A stretch of 64,000 bases of DNA, from positions 41,405 to 105,404 of the forward strand of contig NZ_QRDZ01000024.1 in assembly GCF_003386235.1 (NCBI RefSeq), written 5' to 3'. Origin of the DNA: Cohnella phaseoli (GTDB taxonomy: Bacteria; Bacillota; Bacilli; Paenibacillales; Paenibacillaceae). A model generated the notes under the pieces. It did no database searches and was not told where the DNA came from. It saw only the letters and a list, made by a program, of their open reading frames with translations. Position numbers and translations under genes: made by a program. Below, piece after piece: positions 44,084 to 52,458 of the stretch (position 1 is the first letter of the stretch; the number at the start of each line of letters is the position of its first letter).

Positions 44084-44758
44084 TTGAAGAACGGAAGAAT
44101 GGATGAAAGCATACTCGTTTGCGTCTATTACGGCCCAAATGGAGAGCGATTGATCCGCAGAGGCGGCAAACTTGCCAACATGCTGGACTGTCCCCTCTAC
44201 GTATTGACCGTAGATCCGCTTCCAGAAGACGAACTGGATATCGAGAAAATCCATTTTATCGAGAGATGGAAAGAGCTGGCAAAGGAACACGGAGCCGAAC
44301 AATTCATAGTCAAATATAATGAATCCCGTCCTGTTGCCAAAGTCATCGCAGAAGTGGCCAGGAAACAAAACATTACGCAGCTTGTAATCGGACAAACTGC
44401 CCAAAGCCGTTGGAAAGAGATTACGAAAGGATCGTTGATCAACGTCTTGTTGAACGAGATTCCTTTTGTCGATCTCCATATCATTTCCGTCTCCAGAGAG
44501 CTCGCGAATCAGGACGGTTTCTTTGAGAAAGGCATTCGCGCTTACCTCAAGCAAGACCGGGAAGGATATAGACTCTGCTTTAATCATACGCAGAGCGACG
44601 TCTACGAGGGCATCTTCTACAAAGAGGTCGGCACCGACTTCAATAACGGCGTTTTCAAGTTCATGGTGAACAACTGCATGATGGAAGTCCAAGTCGTGGA
44701 CGATTACGCCAAGGATTTCGACCAACGGATCGCTTCGCACGAAGGAGCGAAAGAATAA
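44084..44758 (+). CDS. KdpD-type universal stress (Usp) domain protein with an unknown C-terminal domain
   Basis: 224 residues. Residues 8-125 read like the Usp domain of KdpD sensor kinases: ILVCVYYGPNGERLIRRGGKLANMLDCPLYVLTV, then TQLVIGQTAQSRWKEITKGSLINVLL with the GxxxxSRW nucleotide-loop pattern, and VDLHIISVSRE (in pieces). Residues ~140-215 (KGIRAYLKQDREGY..., GIFYKEVGTDFNNGVFKFMVNN) match no domain I know. There is no kinase, TM or KdpD N-domain, so it is a free-standing relative. TTG 44084 has GAGGTG ten bases upstream; ATG 44099 has none. Divergent from the Mrp operon, which suggests a part in cation homeostasis. Its gene ends in a bidirectional terminator. Confidence 0.85.
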   Translation: MKNGRMDESILVCVYYGPNGERLIRRGGKLANMLDCPLYVLTVDPLPEDELDIEKIHFIERWKELAKEHGAEQFIVKYNESRPVAKVIAEVARKQNITQLVIGQTAQSRWKEITKGSLINVLLNEIPFVDLHIISVSRELANQDGFFEKGIRAYLKQDREGYRLCFNHTQSDVYEGIFYKEVGTDFNNGVFKFMVNNCMMEVQVVDDYAKDFDQRIASHEGAKE

Positions 44759-44760
44759 TA

Positions 44761-44798
44761 AAAAGCCTTGTCTCTCGGCGCGAGAACAAGGCTTTTTT
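44761..44798 (+). terminator. Bidirectional terminator between convergent genes
   Basis: AAAAGCCTTGT paired with ACAAGGCTTTT, inner CTCG/CGAG, followed by TTTTTT on plus and TTTT on minus. Serves the Usp gene and the small gene converging from the right. Confidence 0.88.
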
Positions 44799-44800
44799 AA

Positions 44801-45022
44801 TTATGAAATATTCATATACCACTTCGTGCCGTCATCATATTTGAAAATCGCCGCGTCCGACCATAGTTCGATATAGCTAACGTGCTTCCACCGACGACGG
44901 AATTCCAGATCGTCGGCCATCGCCCGCATGCGCGTATTAAACCGATTTCGGCTGCTCGATGTCTTAGCCCGGTTCTCAAGCGGAACCGCCCGCTTGCCGA
45001 ATAGGATCACTTCGTGCACCAT
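44801..45022 (-). CDS. Small conserved-looking protein, unknown
   Basis: 73 residues, basic in the first half (FGKRAVPLENRAKTSSSRNRFNTRMRAM) and aromatic at the end (WKHVSYIELWSDAAIFKYDDGTKWYMNIS). No known domain, no TM. ATG 45022 has GGAGGG six bases upstream; a TTG at 45028 overlaps that site. The final block looks like a beta-hairpin. Preceded by 155 bases without a gene that must hold its promoter. Confidence 0.72.
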   Translation of the reverse strand: MVHEVILFGKRAVPLENRAKTSSSRNRFNTRMRAMADDLEFRRRWKHVSYIELWSDAAIFKYDDGTKWYMNIS

Positions 45023-45183
45023 GCTCAACCCTCCGTTTCATTGCTTCTTACATAAGGATAGAACGGAGGCGTTAAAAATGTTCCCGAAACGACGTAAATT
45101 CATCCGAGGTTTACTAACAATCTCACTAACATTTTCTTAACAATTACGGCACGCCGCATAAGAATGCGGTTAAAAGCGCGAAT

Positions 45184-46581
45184 TTACAGTTCTTTGCGGC
45201 TGCGGACCTCGAAAATGCCGAATTTCAAATAGTGCCCCTCTTCTACTCCGACAAGGTGAGGATGGTCTTTGCCCGCCCCTCGCCATTCGACGCGGCGGAT
45301 CGTTTTGCCTGCGTCTTTGGCCGCCTCTTGAATCGTCTCCAGAAACAATTCAGAGCGAACGTGGTACGAACAACTGGCCGTGACCAGGTATCCGCCTTCG
45401 TTCAGCAGCTTCATCGCATGCAGATTAATATCCTTGTAGCCGCGACGAGCGGAATCGACCGCGCGTTTCGTCTTCGCGAAAGCAGGAGGATCAAGGATGA
45501 TCACGTCCCAAGTTCGTCCGGTCACGGCAAGCGGCTTGGACGTATCCACCTTCGCCCCGGCGGATTTGACTTTGACGTTCGCTCTGGCTTGCCGCTCGTC
45601 CCGCGCAGCGACCTGTTGACGCAAATACTCAAAGGCATCGGCCGTGACGAACTCAACCCGGTCCGAAAATCCGTTGATTTCGACATTATGGCGCGCCGTC
45701 TCCAATGCATGCTCCGAAATGTCGAGACAGGTCACTTTCTTCGCTCCGTAAGCGCAAGCATGCAGCGTAAAGCTGCCCGTATGCGCGAAACATTCCAACA
45801 CCGTCGCTCCGTCCCAGTACGGGTAAGTGACGGGGTTTCCCTTCTCGTTGATCGGCTGCATGCGCTTGACGCCGTTCTCGGACTCCGTCTCCACCAGTTT
45901 GACGCCGCTGCGAGCTCCCCAGCCGAGCATAAGAGGCTTAATAGTCGCCCGATTTTCCCGCTGGTCAAAGAAATAGCCGGTTTTCTGTCCATCTTCGATG
46001 TCCACGAGCACGCGAAGCCCGTTTTCCTCGATTTCCACATGCTTCGGACATTCGCCATATAGAACGCCAGTCCGCTCCTCCAGCCCCTCCAACGTGCGTA
46101 CGCCCACATCGCTGCGTTCGTATACCCCTTGCGGCTTGAACACCTCAACCAACGCAGGCAGCCAAGCGTCCTTCGCAACCTCCATTCCAAGGGTCAGCAC
46201 CTGTATGACCAGTACGCCGCCAAAGCGGTCGACGACGAGCCCAGGCAGAAAATCCGCCTCTCCGAATACGAGACGGCACGATTCGTTCGCTCCGACAAAA
46301 CGCCGACGATGGGCAAGAGCACGCTCGAATCTTTCCCGGAAAAACGCTTCGTCCATTTTCTCCAGAGGTCCGTATTCCACGAGTCGAACGGTAATCTGAG
46401 AAACCGGGTTCCAATAGCCGGTTCCAAGCAATTGATCGCGATGATCTTTTACCTCGACCAGTTGTCCCGGAGAGGGCTCCCCTTCCGTTTTTGCGATCTC
46501 GTTCGAATAAATCCACGGATGTCCCTCTTCCAGACGGGGCCTCCTACTTTTATTTAACCATACTGCCGCTTGTTTACTCAC
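45184..46581 (-). CDS. rlmI: 23S rRNA (cytosine-C5) methyltransferase, RlmI/YwbD type
   Basis: 465 residues. N-terminal PUA domain (~4-80, LNKSRRPRLEEGHPWIYSNEI), a linker domain, and a C-terminal Rossmann methyltransferase with VLECFAHTGSFTLHAC (SAM motif I, ~272), VTCLDISEHAL and DVIILDPPAFAKTK (motif IV). RlmI makes m5C1962 in 23S rRNA. It is ~70 residues longer than E. coli RlmI because of two insertions: about 225-265 (LMLGWGARSGVKLVETESENG...) between the RENR block and motif I, and about 330-352 (ARANVKVKSAGAKVDTSKP). GTG start with GGAG ten bases upstream. Divergent from the YqeW-type gene. Confidence 0.9.
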   Translation of the reverse strand: MSKQAAVWLNKSRRPRLEEGHPWIYSNEIAKTEGEPSPGQLVEVKDHRDQLLGTGYWNPVSQITVRLVEYGPLEKMDEAFFRERFERALAHRRRFVGANESCRLVFGEADFLPGLVVDRFGGVLVIQVLTLGMEVAKDAWLPALVEVFKPQGVYERSDVGVRTLEGLEERTGVLYGECPKHVEIEENGLRVLVDIEDGQKTGYFFDQRENRATIKPLMLGWGARSGVKLVETESENGVKRMQPINEKGNPVTYPYWDGATVLECFAHTGSFTLHACAYGAKKVTCLDISEHALETARHNVEINGFSDRVEFVTADAFEYLRQQVAARDERQARANVKVKSAGAKVDTSKPLAVTGRTWDVIILDPPAFAKTKRAVDSARRGYKDINLHAMKLLNEGGYLVTASCSYHVRSELFLETIQEAAKDAGKTIRRVEWRGAGKDHPHLVGVEEGHYLKFGIFEVRSRKEL

Positions 46582-46650
46582 TGCCCAACAACTCCTTGTC
46601 CGATCATAAACTTGTCCTCTTGCCGCATAGGTTTAATGGGGGTGCATAAC

Positions 46651-47631
46651 ATGTTTGCTCATTTCATCGTCCCGTCCTTGCTCGGGTTCGCGCTACTGCT
46701 GTCCGGTATGAAGGTCATGGAAGCGTCTTTGGAACGGTGGGCGGGCCATCGGCTCGTCTCCTGGGTGTCCAAGTCCACTTCGACGCCGCTTAGAGGCTTC
46801 GCCGTCGGAACGGCCGCATCCGCGCTGCTTCAGAGCAGCACCGCCGTCACCGTGCTGACGATCGGGTTCGTCAACGCCGGATGGCTCAACTTGGCTCGAA
46901 GTCTCGGCATCATCCTCGGAACGAACGTCGGCACCTGCTTTACGACCGAGCTGATGAGCCTGCAGCTTCATACTTACGGCGTTTATTTCCTTGCCTTCGG
47001 CGTCGTCGGCTGGCTTGTCTCCTTCGCCTTTAACGAAATGCGCGACGCTGCGTCCGCTCCGCGACGCATCAACGGTTTACGCTACGTATCCGTTGCGACA
47101 GGGGGATTCGGGCTGCTGCTCGTCGGCTTCAAACTGCTGCAAAGCATCGGGCCCGCCCTGCGGGAAAACGGCTACTTCGAAACGCTGATGCGCCATACGT
47201 ACGATAACCTGATGTGGGGCGTACTCGGCGGAGCCGTCATCACGGCGCTCGTCCATTCCAGCTCTGCGGTCGTCGCCATGTGCATGGGGCTGGCGGCCGC
47301 TGGAGCGATCTCCCCCGAAGCCGGCATCGCCATCGTGCTCGGCGCCAATGTCGGCACTTGCTTCACCGGGCTTGTCGCTTCGCTAGGCGGGGGCTCGGGC
47401 GGTCGCTTCGTCGCACTGTCGCAGCTTGTGCTGAACGTTGGCGGAGCCGCTCTGTTCTTCCCTCTGATCGGCGCGCTTCACAACGCTGCCGCATGGCTTG
47501 CTCCGGGCGACCCGTCGGCGCAGATCGCCCATGCCCAGACGATTTTTAACGTCCTCTGCTCCATGATCGCCCTGCCAATCGCTTATTTGCCTGTTTGGAG
47601 AAAAGGAGCACCCAACCCGACGTCCACCTAG
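46651..47631 (+). CDS. yqeW: Na+/phosphate cotransporter family protein (YqeW type)
   Basis: 326-residue membrane protein of the NptA/PF02690 family with about eight TM segments in two inverted halves. Each half has its repeat motif: ALLQSSTAVTVLTIGFV (~65) and LVHSSSAVVAMCMGLAA (~205); each is followed by GxNVGTCFT (ILGTNVGTCFT and VLGANVGTCFT). No PhoU tail. ATG 46651 has GGGGGTG seven bases upstream; the frame opens at 46570 but overlaps the rlmI start. Next to mtaB as yqeW is in B. subtilis, but here on the opposite strand. Substrate is inferred from family only. Confidence 0.92.
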   Translation: MFAHFIVPSLLGFALLLSGMKVMEASLERWAGHRLVSWVSKSTSTPLRGFAVGTAASALLQSSTAVTVLTIGFVNAGWLNLARSLGIILGTNVGTCFTTELMSLQLHTYGVYFLAFGVVGWLVSFAFNEMRDAASAPRRINGLRYVSVATGGFGLLLVGFKLLQSIGPALRENGYFETLMRHTYDNLMWGVLGGAVITALVHSSSAVVAMCMGLAAAGAISPEAGIAIVLGANVGTCFTGLVASLGGGSGGRFVALSQLVLNVGGAALFFPLIGALHNAAAWLAPGDPSAQIAHAQTIFNVLCSMIALPIAYLPVWRKGAPNPTST

Positions 47632-47683
47632 ACAAGCACCAAGGCTCGCAAGTTCCTAACTCCGAAGGGAGGGTATGTACATC

Positions 47684-47735
47684 AAAAAGATTCCACCGCA
47701 AGACGGAGCCTGCGCCAGCCTTGCGGTGAAATCTT
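47684..47735 (-). terminator. Terminator after mtaB
   Basis: Stem of AGATTTCACCGCAAG with CTTGCGGTGGAATCT (one mismatch; 47735-47721 and 47700-47687), then TTTTTGAT on minus. Confidence 0.82.
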
Positions 47736-47750
47736 CGATTCCGACTACGG

Positions 47751-49097
47751 TCAAGCTTCCACGGCCATCGGCCTGAATGCGGAATCCACCACTTCGAGCA
47801 ACTCCCCGCGACATTCGTTCACGCCGGATTCGGTAATCCGGACGCGGCACAGCTTGCCGATAAGGGACGAATCTCCCGTGAACTCAACCTGCAAATAGTT
47901 GTCCGTATAGCCGGAGACCGTACCGTCGCCTTCGCCCTTGGCATCCCGTTCCGGAATGACGTAAAGCACGCGTCCGACCCAATCCCGGCTATATTCGGCC
48001 TGCATGCGCTCGGACAGGTCGATCAGTTGATGCACGCGCTCGTGCTTCACTTCCTCGTCAACCTGATCGTCCATTCTTGCCGCAGGCGTTCCCGTACGCT
48101 TCGAATACGGGAATACGTGCATTTCCGCGAACTTCATCTGTTCCATAAAACGGAAACCGTTCTCGAACTGCTCCTGCGTCTCCCCCGGAAACCCGACGAT
48201 AACGTCGGTCGTGATGGCGACACCCGGCATAGCCTTCTGAATCAGGCTAATTTTTTCCGCATATTCTGCAGTCGTATACTTGCGACGCATTCTTTTCAAT
48301 ATTTCATCGTCGCCCGCTTGCAGCGGAATGTGCAGATGTCGGCACATTTTTTGCGAGCTGTTCAGAATGGCGATCATTTTCTCGTCGATCTGGCTCGCTT
48401 CGATCGAACTGATGCGAATACGCTCCAGGCCGTCGATCTTATCGAGGTCGGCAAGCAAATTGGCTAGTCGATAGTTTTCCAGATCGTCGCCGTAGCCGCC
48501 GGTATGAATGCCGGTCAGTACGATCTCCTTGTAGCCGGCCGCGACAAGCTGGCGTGCCTGTTCGAGCACGCTGTCCGGCTTGCGGCTGCGAGACAGTCCG
48601 CGCGACCAAGGAATGATGCAGAACGTGCAGAAGTTGTTGCAGCCTTCCTGGATTTTCAGGAATGCGCGCGTCTTCTCGGTAAAGTTCGGCACGTCGAGCT
48701 CTTCGAACTCGCGCGTCTTCATTATGTTGCGCACGGCGTTCACCGGCTTGCGATCGCTCTGAATGTCCGTAATAAACGTCATCAGTTTCTCGCGATCCTG
48801 CGTTCCGATGACAAGATCGACGCCCGGTATCGCCATAATCTCTGCAGGCGAGGTTTGGGCGTAGCAGCCCGTCACCGCGATCACGGCGTCCGGATTGCGG
48901 CGCACGGCGCGACGAATAATTTGACGGCTTTTCTTGTCGCCCGTGTTCGTCACAGTACACGTATTGATTAAGTAGACGTCCGCCGTCTGCTCGAAGTCGA
49001 CCTGCTCGTAGCCTTCGTTCTTGAACAGCTGCCAGATCGCCTCGGTATCGTAAAAGTTGACTTTACAGCCAAGGGTATAAAATGCCACGCTAGGCAT
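47751..49097 (-). CDS. mtaB: tRNA t6A37 methylthiotransferase MtaB
   Basis: 448-residue radical SAM enzyme that turns t6A37 into ms2t6A in tRNAs reading ANN codons. N-terminal UPF0004 cluster ligands Cys11, Cys47, Cys78; radical SAM CxxxCxxC at Cys153, Cys157, Cys160 (CNNFCTFC); C-terminal TRAM domain (~378-440). ATG 49097 has AGGAGG nine bases upstream; the frame extension to 49139 lies in rsmE. Follows rsmE by two bases, as in B. subtilis yqeU-yqeV. Confidence 0.96.
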   Translation of the reverse strand: MPSVAFYTLGCKVNFYDTEAIWQLFKNEGYEQVDFEQTADVYLINTCTVTNTGDKKSRQIIRRAVRRNPDAVIAVTGCYAQTSPAEIMAIPGVDLVIGTQDREKLMTFITDIQSDRKPVNAVRNIMKTREFEELDVPNFTEKTRAFLKIQEGCNNFCTFCIIPWSRGLSRSRKPDSVLEQARQLVAAGYKEIVLTGIHTGGYGDDLENYRLANLLADLDKIDGLERIRISSIEASQIDEKMIAILNSSQKMCRHLHIPLQAGDDEILKRMRRKYTTAEYAEKISLIQKAMPGVAITTDVIVGFPGETQEQFENGFRFMEQMKFAEMHVFPYSKRTGTPAARMDDQVDEEVKHERVHQLIDLSERMQAEYSRDWVGRVLYVIPERDAKGEGDGTVSGYTDNYLQVEFTGDSSLIGKLCRVRITESGVNECRGELLEVVDSAFRPMAVEA

Positions 49098-49099
49098 CG

Positions 49100-49873
49100 T
49101 TAATTTCCTCCTAACTCTCCGGACTCGTAAGCAAGACAAGCGAGCGCGTACAGCGCGGCCGTCTCCGTCCGCAATATTCTTCGGCCCAAGCCGATCAACC
49201 GAGCCCCGGCGGCAACCGCAGCTTCCGCTTCCTCCGGGGAGAAACCGCCTTCGGGACCAACGACGATAAGCACGCTCGGGGCCGCATTTTCGCTCCCCCG
49301 TCCGCTCTTAAAGGCAGCCAGCTCATCCTTTAATCCGATACCGGCGCGTCCCTCTTCCTCGTAGCAGAGCAGCGCAAGATCGTATTCGGTTATGCGCTGC
49401 AGCAAAGACCTCCAAGTGCTGACCGCTTCGATTCGCGGCACAACGCTGCGATGGCTTTGCTCCGCCGCCTCCTTGGCGATTTTGCGCCAGCGATCGATTC
49501 GCTTGGCTTCCTTGCGCTCGTCGTACTGGACGACGGTGCGGCGGGACAGAAACGGCAGAAAAGCCGAAGCCCCCGCTTCCGTCCCTTTTTGAATGACCGT
49601 TTCCAGCTTGTCTCCCTTAGGCAGACTCTGGGCGACGTCAACCCGCCAGCGCATCTCCGCGGATACGGTCAATTCCTCGACAATATCCGCTGCGACTGTA
49701 TGCTTATCCACGGAGTCGATCCGTGCGACGACATCTCGTCCGCGGCCGTTGCAGGCAATGAAGCGGTCTCCCGGCTTCGCCCGCATGACGGCGGCCGCGT
49801 GACGGGCGTCGTCGCCCTCCAGCGTGACGGATCGCTCATTCATCTGCGCCTCCGGCACGAAATAACGCTGCAT
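49100..49873 (-). CDS. rsmE: 16S rRNA (uracil(1498)-N3)-methyltransferase RsmE
   Basis: 257-residue SPOUT (trefoil-knot) methyltransferase. N-terminal PUA-like part MQRYFVPEAQM, HAAAVMRAKPGDRF; catalytic C-terminal blocks KGDKLETVIQKGTEAGASAFLPF, VLIVVGPEGGFSPEEAE and LIGLGRRILRTETAALYAL (in pieces) form the SAM knot. ATG 49873 has AAAGGTG upstream; the frame opens at 49918 without a site. Between the M50 protease gene and mtaB. Confidence 0.95.
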   Translation of the reverse strand: MQRYFVPEAQMNERSVTLEGDDARHAAAVMRAKPGDRFIACNGRGRDVVARIDSVDKHTVAADIVEELTVSAEMRWRVDVAQSLPKGDKLETVIQKGTEAGASAFLPFLSRRTVVQYDERKEAKRIDRWRKIAKEAAEQSHRSVVPRIEAVSTWRSLLQRITEYDLALLCYEEEGRAGIGLKDELAAFKSGRGSENAAPSVLIVVGPEGGFSPEEAEAAVAAGARLIGLGRRILRTETAALYALACLAYESGELGGN

Positions 49874-49959
49874 TTCACCTTTGCCTCCCGCTCGCTTCAA
49901 ACTCCCAACCTTCATCATACCGCTTTCGGGCTATTTTCGCTACCCGTCAGATATCGGCA

Positions 49960-50622
49960 TTAGAAGAGAAAGCTCAGTAATCGTTGCATCCCGTCCATAA
50001 TCGGCGATTTTAAATACATTAATTGTCCGATCGTCGCGTTGCGCAGCGGCGGAATAAAAACAATGATCAGAAAGCCGAACGTAATCCACTGGCTGTTCTC
50101 CTGAATGATCATTCTCGTCTTTAGCGGCAAAAACTCTTCTACGATGCGATAGCCGTCCAGCGGCGGTATCGGAAGCAGGTTAAACAGAAACAACGCCAGG
50201 TTGATGTTCAACCAATAATTCATGAAGGTCAGCAAATTGTTGAACAAGTCCGGAGACATATTATTGAATACTTTAAGATTAAGCAGCGCATAAAAGATAA
50301 ACATCAACAGAAATGCGAGCAGCAAATTGCTGATCGGTCCCGCTGCCGTGACCATAATGTTCATCTGGCGCGGCTTCTTAAACCTGCTTCTGCGTACCGG
50401 CACCGGTTTCGCCCAGCCGAAGCCGGCGATGACCAGAAACAGCATCCCGATCCAATCGAGGTGGGACAGCGGATTCAAGGTGACGCGTCCTTCGCGGTAG
50501 GCCGTATCGTCTCCGAACTTCCACGCCGTCCAGGCATGAGCGAATTCGTGAACGCTGAATGCGATCAGCATAATTACGATAATGACCGGCAGATGCTCAA
50601 GCGGAAACCAGAAAAAATTCAC
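49960..50622 (-). CDS. Site-2 protease family membrane metalloprotease (M50)
   Basis: 220-residue integral membrane zinc protease of the M50B type, five to six TM segments. Zinc motif HEFAH (His25, Glu26, His29) in the first TM; third ligand in LFNLLPIPPLDGYRI (Asp of PPLDG, ~168). No PDZ or CBS domain. GTG 50622 overlaps the prmA stop (GTGA), with AAAGGGG upstream. It is inserted between prmA and rsmE, which are adjacent in B. subtilis. Substrate unknown; small family members of this kind are common in Firmicutes. Confidence 0.92.
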   Translation of the reverse strand: MNFFWFPLEHLPVIIVIMLIAFSVHEFAHAWTAWKFGDDTAYREGRVTLNPLSHLDWIGMLFLVIAGFGWAKPVPVRRSRFKKPRQMNIMVTAAGPISNLLLAFLLMFIFYALLNLKVFNNMSPDLFNNLLTFMNYWLNINLALFLFNLLPIPPLDGYRIVEEFLPLKTRMIIQENSQWITFGFLIIVFIPPLRNATIGQLMYLKSPIMDGMQRLLSFLF

Positions 50623-51680
50623 TCGACCGCCCCTTTCGGCTTGCCGGCGACAAATGCCACCCAATCTTCCTGTCTCAGCACGTCGACGATTTCGAAGCCT
50701 GCAGCGAGCAGGCCGGCTTCGACGGCCGCTTCCTTATTCTTAAATATACCCGACGCGATATAGAGACCGCCCGGTTTAAGCACGTCCATGACATCGGCAA
50801 TAAACAGCAAAATAATTTCGGCGAGAATGTTGGCGACGACAAGATCGACGGGGGGCTTTACTCCGTCTGCCGCTCTCTGGACGCTGTCGTTATCTGAGTT
50901 ACCGTTGTCTGTGCTGCCATTGTCGGTGCTGCCGTTGTACGTGTTGCCGATGTCGGCATCGCCTTCGCGCAGTACGCCGAGCAAATCGCTCAGCCTGACC
51001 TCGACATCTCTCTCGTAACGGTTCAGCTCGATATTTTCCTTCGCGCATTTAACCGCTACCGGATCCAGATCAAGCGCAAGCACTTTAGCCGCTCCCAGCT
51101 TCATCGCTCCGATGGCAAGTACGCCGGAGCCTGTTCCGACGTCGATGATTCGCTCCCCTCCGTCGATGGCGCTTTCCAGCGCTTTCAGACATAGAGTAGT
51201 CGTCGGGTGCGTCCCCGTGCCGAAAGCCATTCCGGGGTCCAGCTCAATAATGAGCTCGCCCTCCTTCGCCTCGTACTCTTCCCAGGTCGGCTTGATGACC
51301 AGTCGCTCAGTAACGGCTACCGGCTTGAAAAACTGCTTCCAAGCGTTCGCCCAATCGTCCTCGTGAACCGAACCGATATGAATCGTGAATTCCCCGGCAT
51401 CATATCCGTATTCCGGCAGCCCCTCCAGCAACGCCTTTAACTCGGCCGCTAGCGGCTCCATCTCGTAATCTTCGGAAAAGTAGGCCTTATACAGCGCATA
51501 TCCCGGTCTTATATCATTCAGCGGCGTATCGTACACCTCTCCGTATTTCGTATCCCTCGGCTTGTCCGGCGACCAGGCCTCCTCGACCGATACGCCTCCC
51601 GCCCCTAACTCTGTCAAATAGTGCGTCACCATCTCTTGGGACGATTCCGTTGCCAAAACGGTTAATTCATGCCAGCGCAA
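50619..51680 (-). CDS. prmA: Ribosomal protein L11 methyltransferase PrmA with a repeat insertion
   Basis: 353-residue enzyme that trimethylates ribosomal protein L11. N-terminal substrate-binding domain (~1-110) starting RWHELTVLATE, then the methyltransferase: DPGMAFGTGTHPTT, IIDVGTGSGVLAIGA (SAM motif I), LALDLDPVA, LVVANILAEI (motif IV). An insertion at residues 243-267 is five tandem pentapeptides of type DNGST, absent from normal PrmA (~310 aa). TTG 51680 has AGGAGAGG seven bases upstream; the frame extension to 51701 is not needed. Own promoter upstream, separating it from the dnaJ operon. Confidence 0.95.
   Translation of the reverse strand: MRWHELTVLATESSQEMVTHYLTELGAGGVSVEEAWSPDKPRDTKYGEVYDTPLNDIRPGYALYKAYFSEDYEMEPLAAELKALLEGLPEYGYDAGEFTIHIGSVHEDDWANAWKQFFKPVAVTERLVIKPTWEEYEAKEGELIIELDPGMAFGTGTHPTTTLCLKALESAIDGGERIIDVGTGSGVLAIGAMKLGAAKVLALDLDPVAVKCAKENIELNRYERDVEVRLSDLLGVLREGDADIGNTYNGSTDNGSTDNGNSDNDSVQRAADGVKPPVDLVVANILAEIILLFIADVMDVLKPGGLYIASGIFKNKEAAVEAGLLAAGFEIVDVLRQEDWVAFVAGKPKGAVE
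50880..50954 (-). repeat. Five 15-bp tandem repeats inside prmA
   Basis: Minus-strand units of type GACAACGGCAGCACC, encoding DIGNT, YNGST, DNGST, DNGNS, DNDSV. Exactly 75 bp and in frame. Sits just before methyltransferase motif IV. Confidence 0.9.
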
Positions 51681-51716
51681 ATCCGTTCCTCTCCTTATCA
51701 CTGCTCAATGATTCCC

Positions 51717-51746
51717 ATTATACACGGTCTGTTTTACCTGATGCAA
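51717..51746 (-). promoter_or_regulatory. Sigma-A promoter of prmA
   Basis: TTGCAT (51746-51741), 18-base spacer, TATAAT (51722-51717) on minus, 37 bases before the TTG start. Confidence 0.72.
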
Positions 51747-51778
51747 AACAAACTCCTCTTCCTGCCCCTTATCTCCAC

Positions 51779-52400
51779 TATCCCCTTCGCTCAGTCGTAT
51801 CCCCTATTAACCCTTCTCCATGCCCTCTATCGCCAATATCCCTTTCTCTCAGTTCGCTATGTTTTCCTGTTACACTTAACCTCAAGCGCATTGAACTTGC
51901 TTGCCTTCAGATCGGACACCGCCCTCTCCGAGCTCCTTTTACCAGTATCCCCTTCGTTCAGAACTCTCTGTGCAGCATTTGCTTTTTCCTATCTACCCGA
52001 ACTCTTTATGTTCAAGCCTCCTACTCTGATCCTACTCTGAGGTATGCCCTCCACTAATCTCTCTACCGTCTCCGCTTCTTATAGCCATTATCCCATTCGC
52101 TCAGCTTACCCTGCCTTCAGATCAGATATCGCTCTCCCCGAGCTCCATTTGCCGATATCCCCTTCGTTCAGTGGCTTCCCGACTTTCCTATGTACTACCT
52201 GAGTAAAAGGGATAATGGCCATAGGACTGCCAATCACCCTACCAACGTTCCAACATTCTGAGCAGTGGGGATAATGGCCATAGCGATGCAGATCAGCCTA
52301 CCAAGCGTACAAGCGTTGTTCTGAGTAGTGGGGATAATGGCCAAAGTAGAGAGGGAGAGACATACTTAAACACTACCATTTCTGAGCGGAGGGGATATCG
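51779..52400. repeat. Array of ~16-26-bp motif repeats in two opposing sets, ~60-bp period
   Basis: Motif, read from CTGAG: CTGAG-N4-GGGGATA-n-TGGC-n-ATAG. Plus-orientation copies start at 52199, 52258, 52321 and 52382 (59-63 bp apart). Minus-orientation copies end at 51794, 51852, 51961, 52104 and 52171. Two minus copies lie in a ~58-bp direct repeat (51904-51961 and 52114-52171) sharing CCTTCAGATC, CGAGCTCC and TATCCCCTTCGTTCAG. The sets face each other about a centre near 52185, so RNA or single-strand DNA could fold into a large hairpin. No gene with a ribosome site lies here; frames on plus are Ser/Leu/Pro-rich and look spurious. Confidence 0.8.
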
Positions 52401-52415
52401 ACGAAAAGGAAAGGG

Positions 52416-52449
52416 AAAGGGCGCACACCGCTCATCGGAATGCGCCCTG
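52416..52449 (-). terminator. Terminator after the small stress-type genes
   Basis: AGGGCGCA/TGCGCCCT stem (52448-52441 with 52425-52418), loop of 15, then TTTCCCTTTCC on minus. The T run is broken, so moderate confidence. Confidence 0.6.
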
Positions 52450-52458
52450 CTCGATCGA

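Noticed and set aside
51650..52057. Two overlapping plus-strand frames of 120-135 codons
   Set aside because: Ser/Leu/Pro-rich translations, no ribosome site, lie in the repeat array and over the prmA promoter.
52321..52400. Repeat array as a CRISPR
   Set aside because: Copies occur in both orientations, the repeated part and intervals vary, and there are no cas genes.
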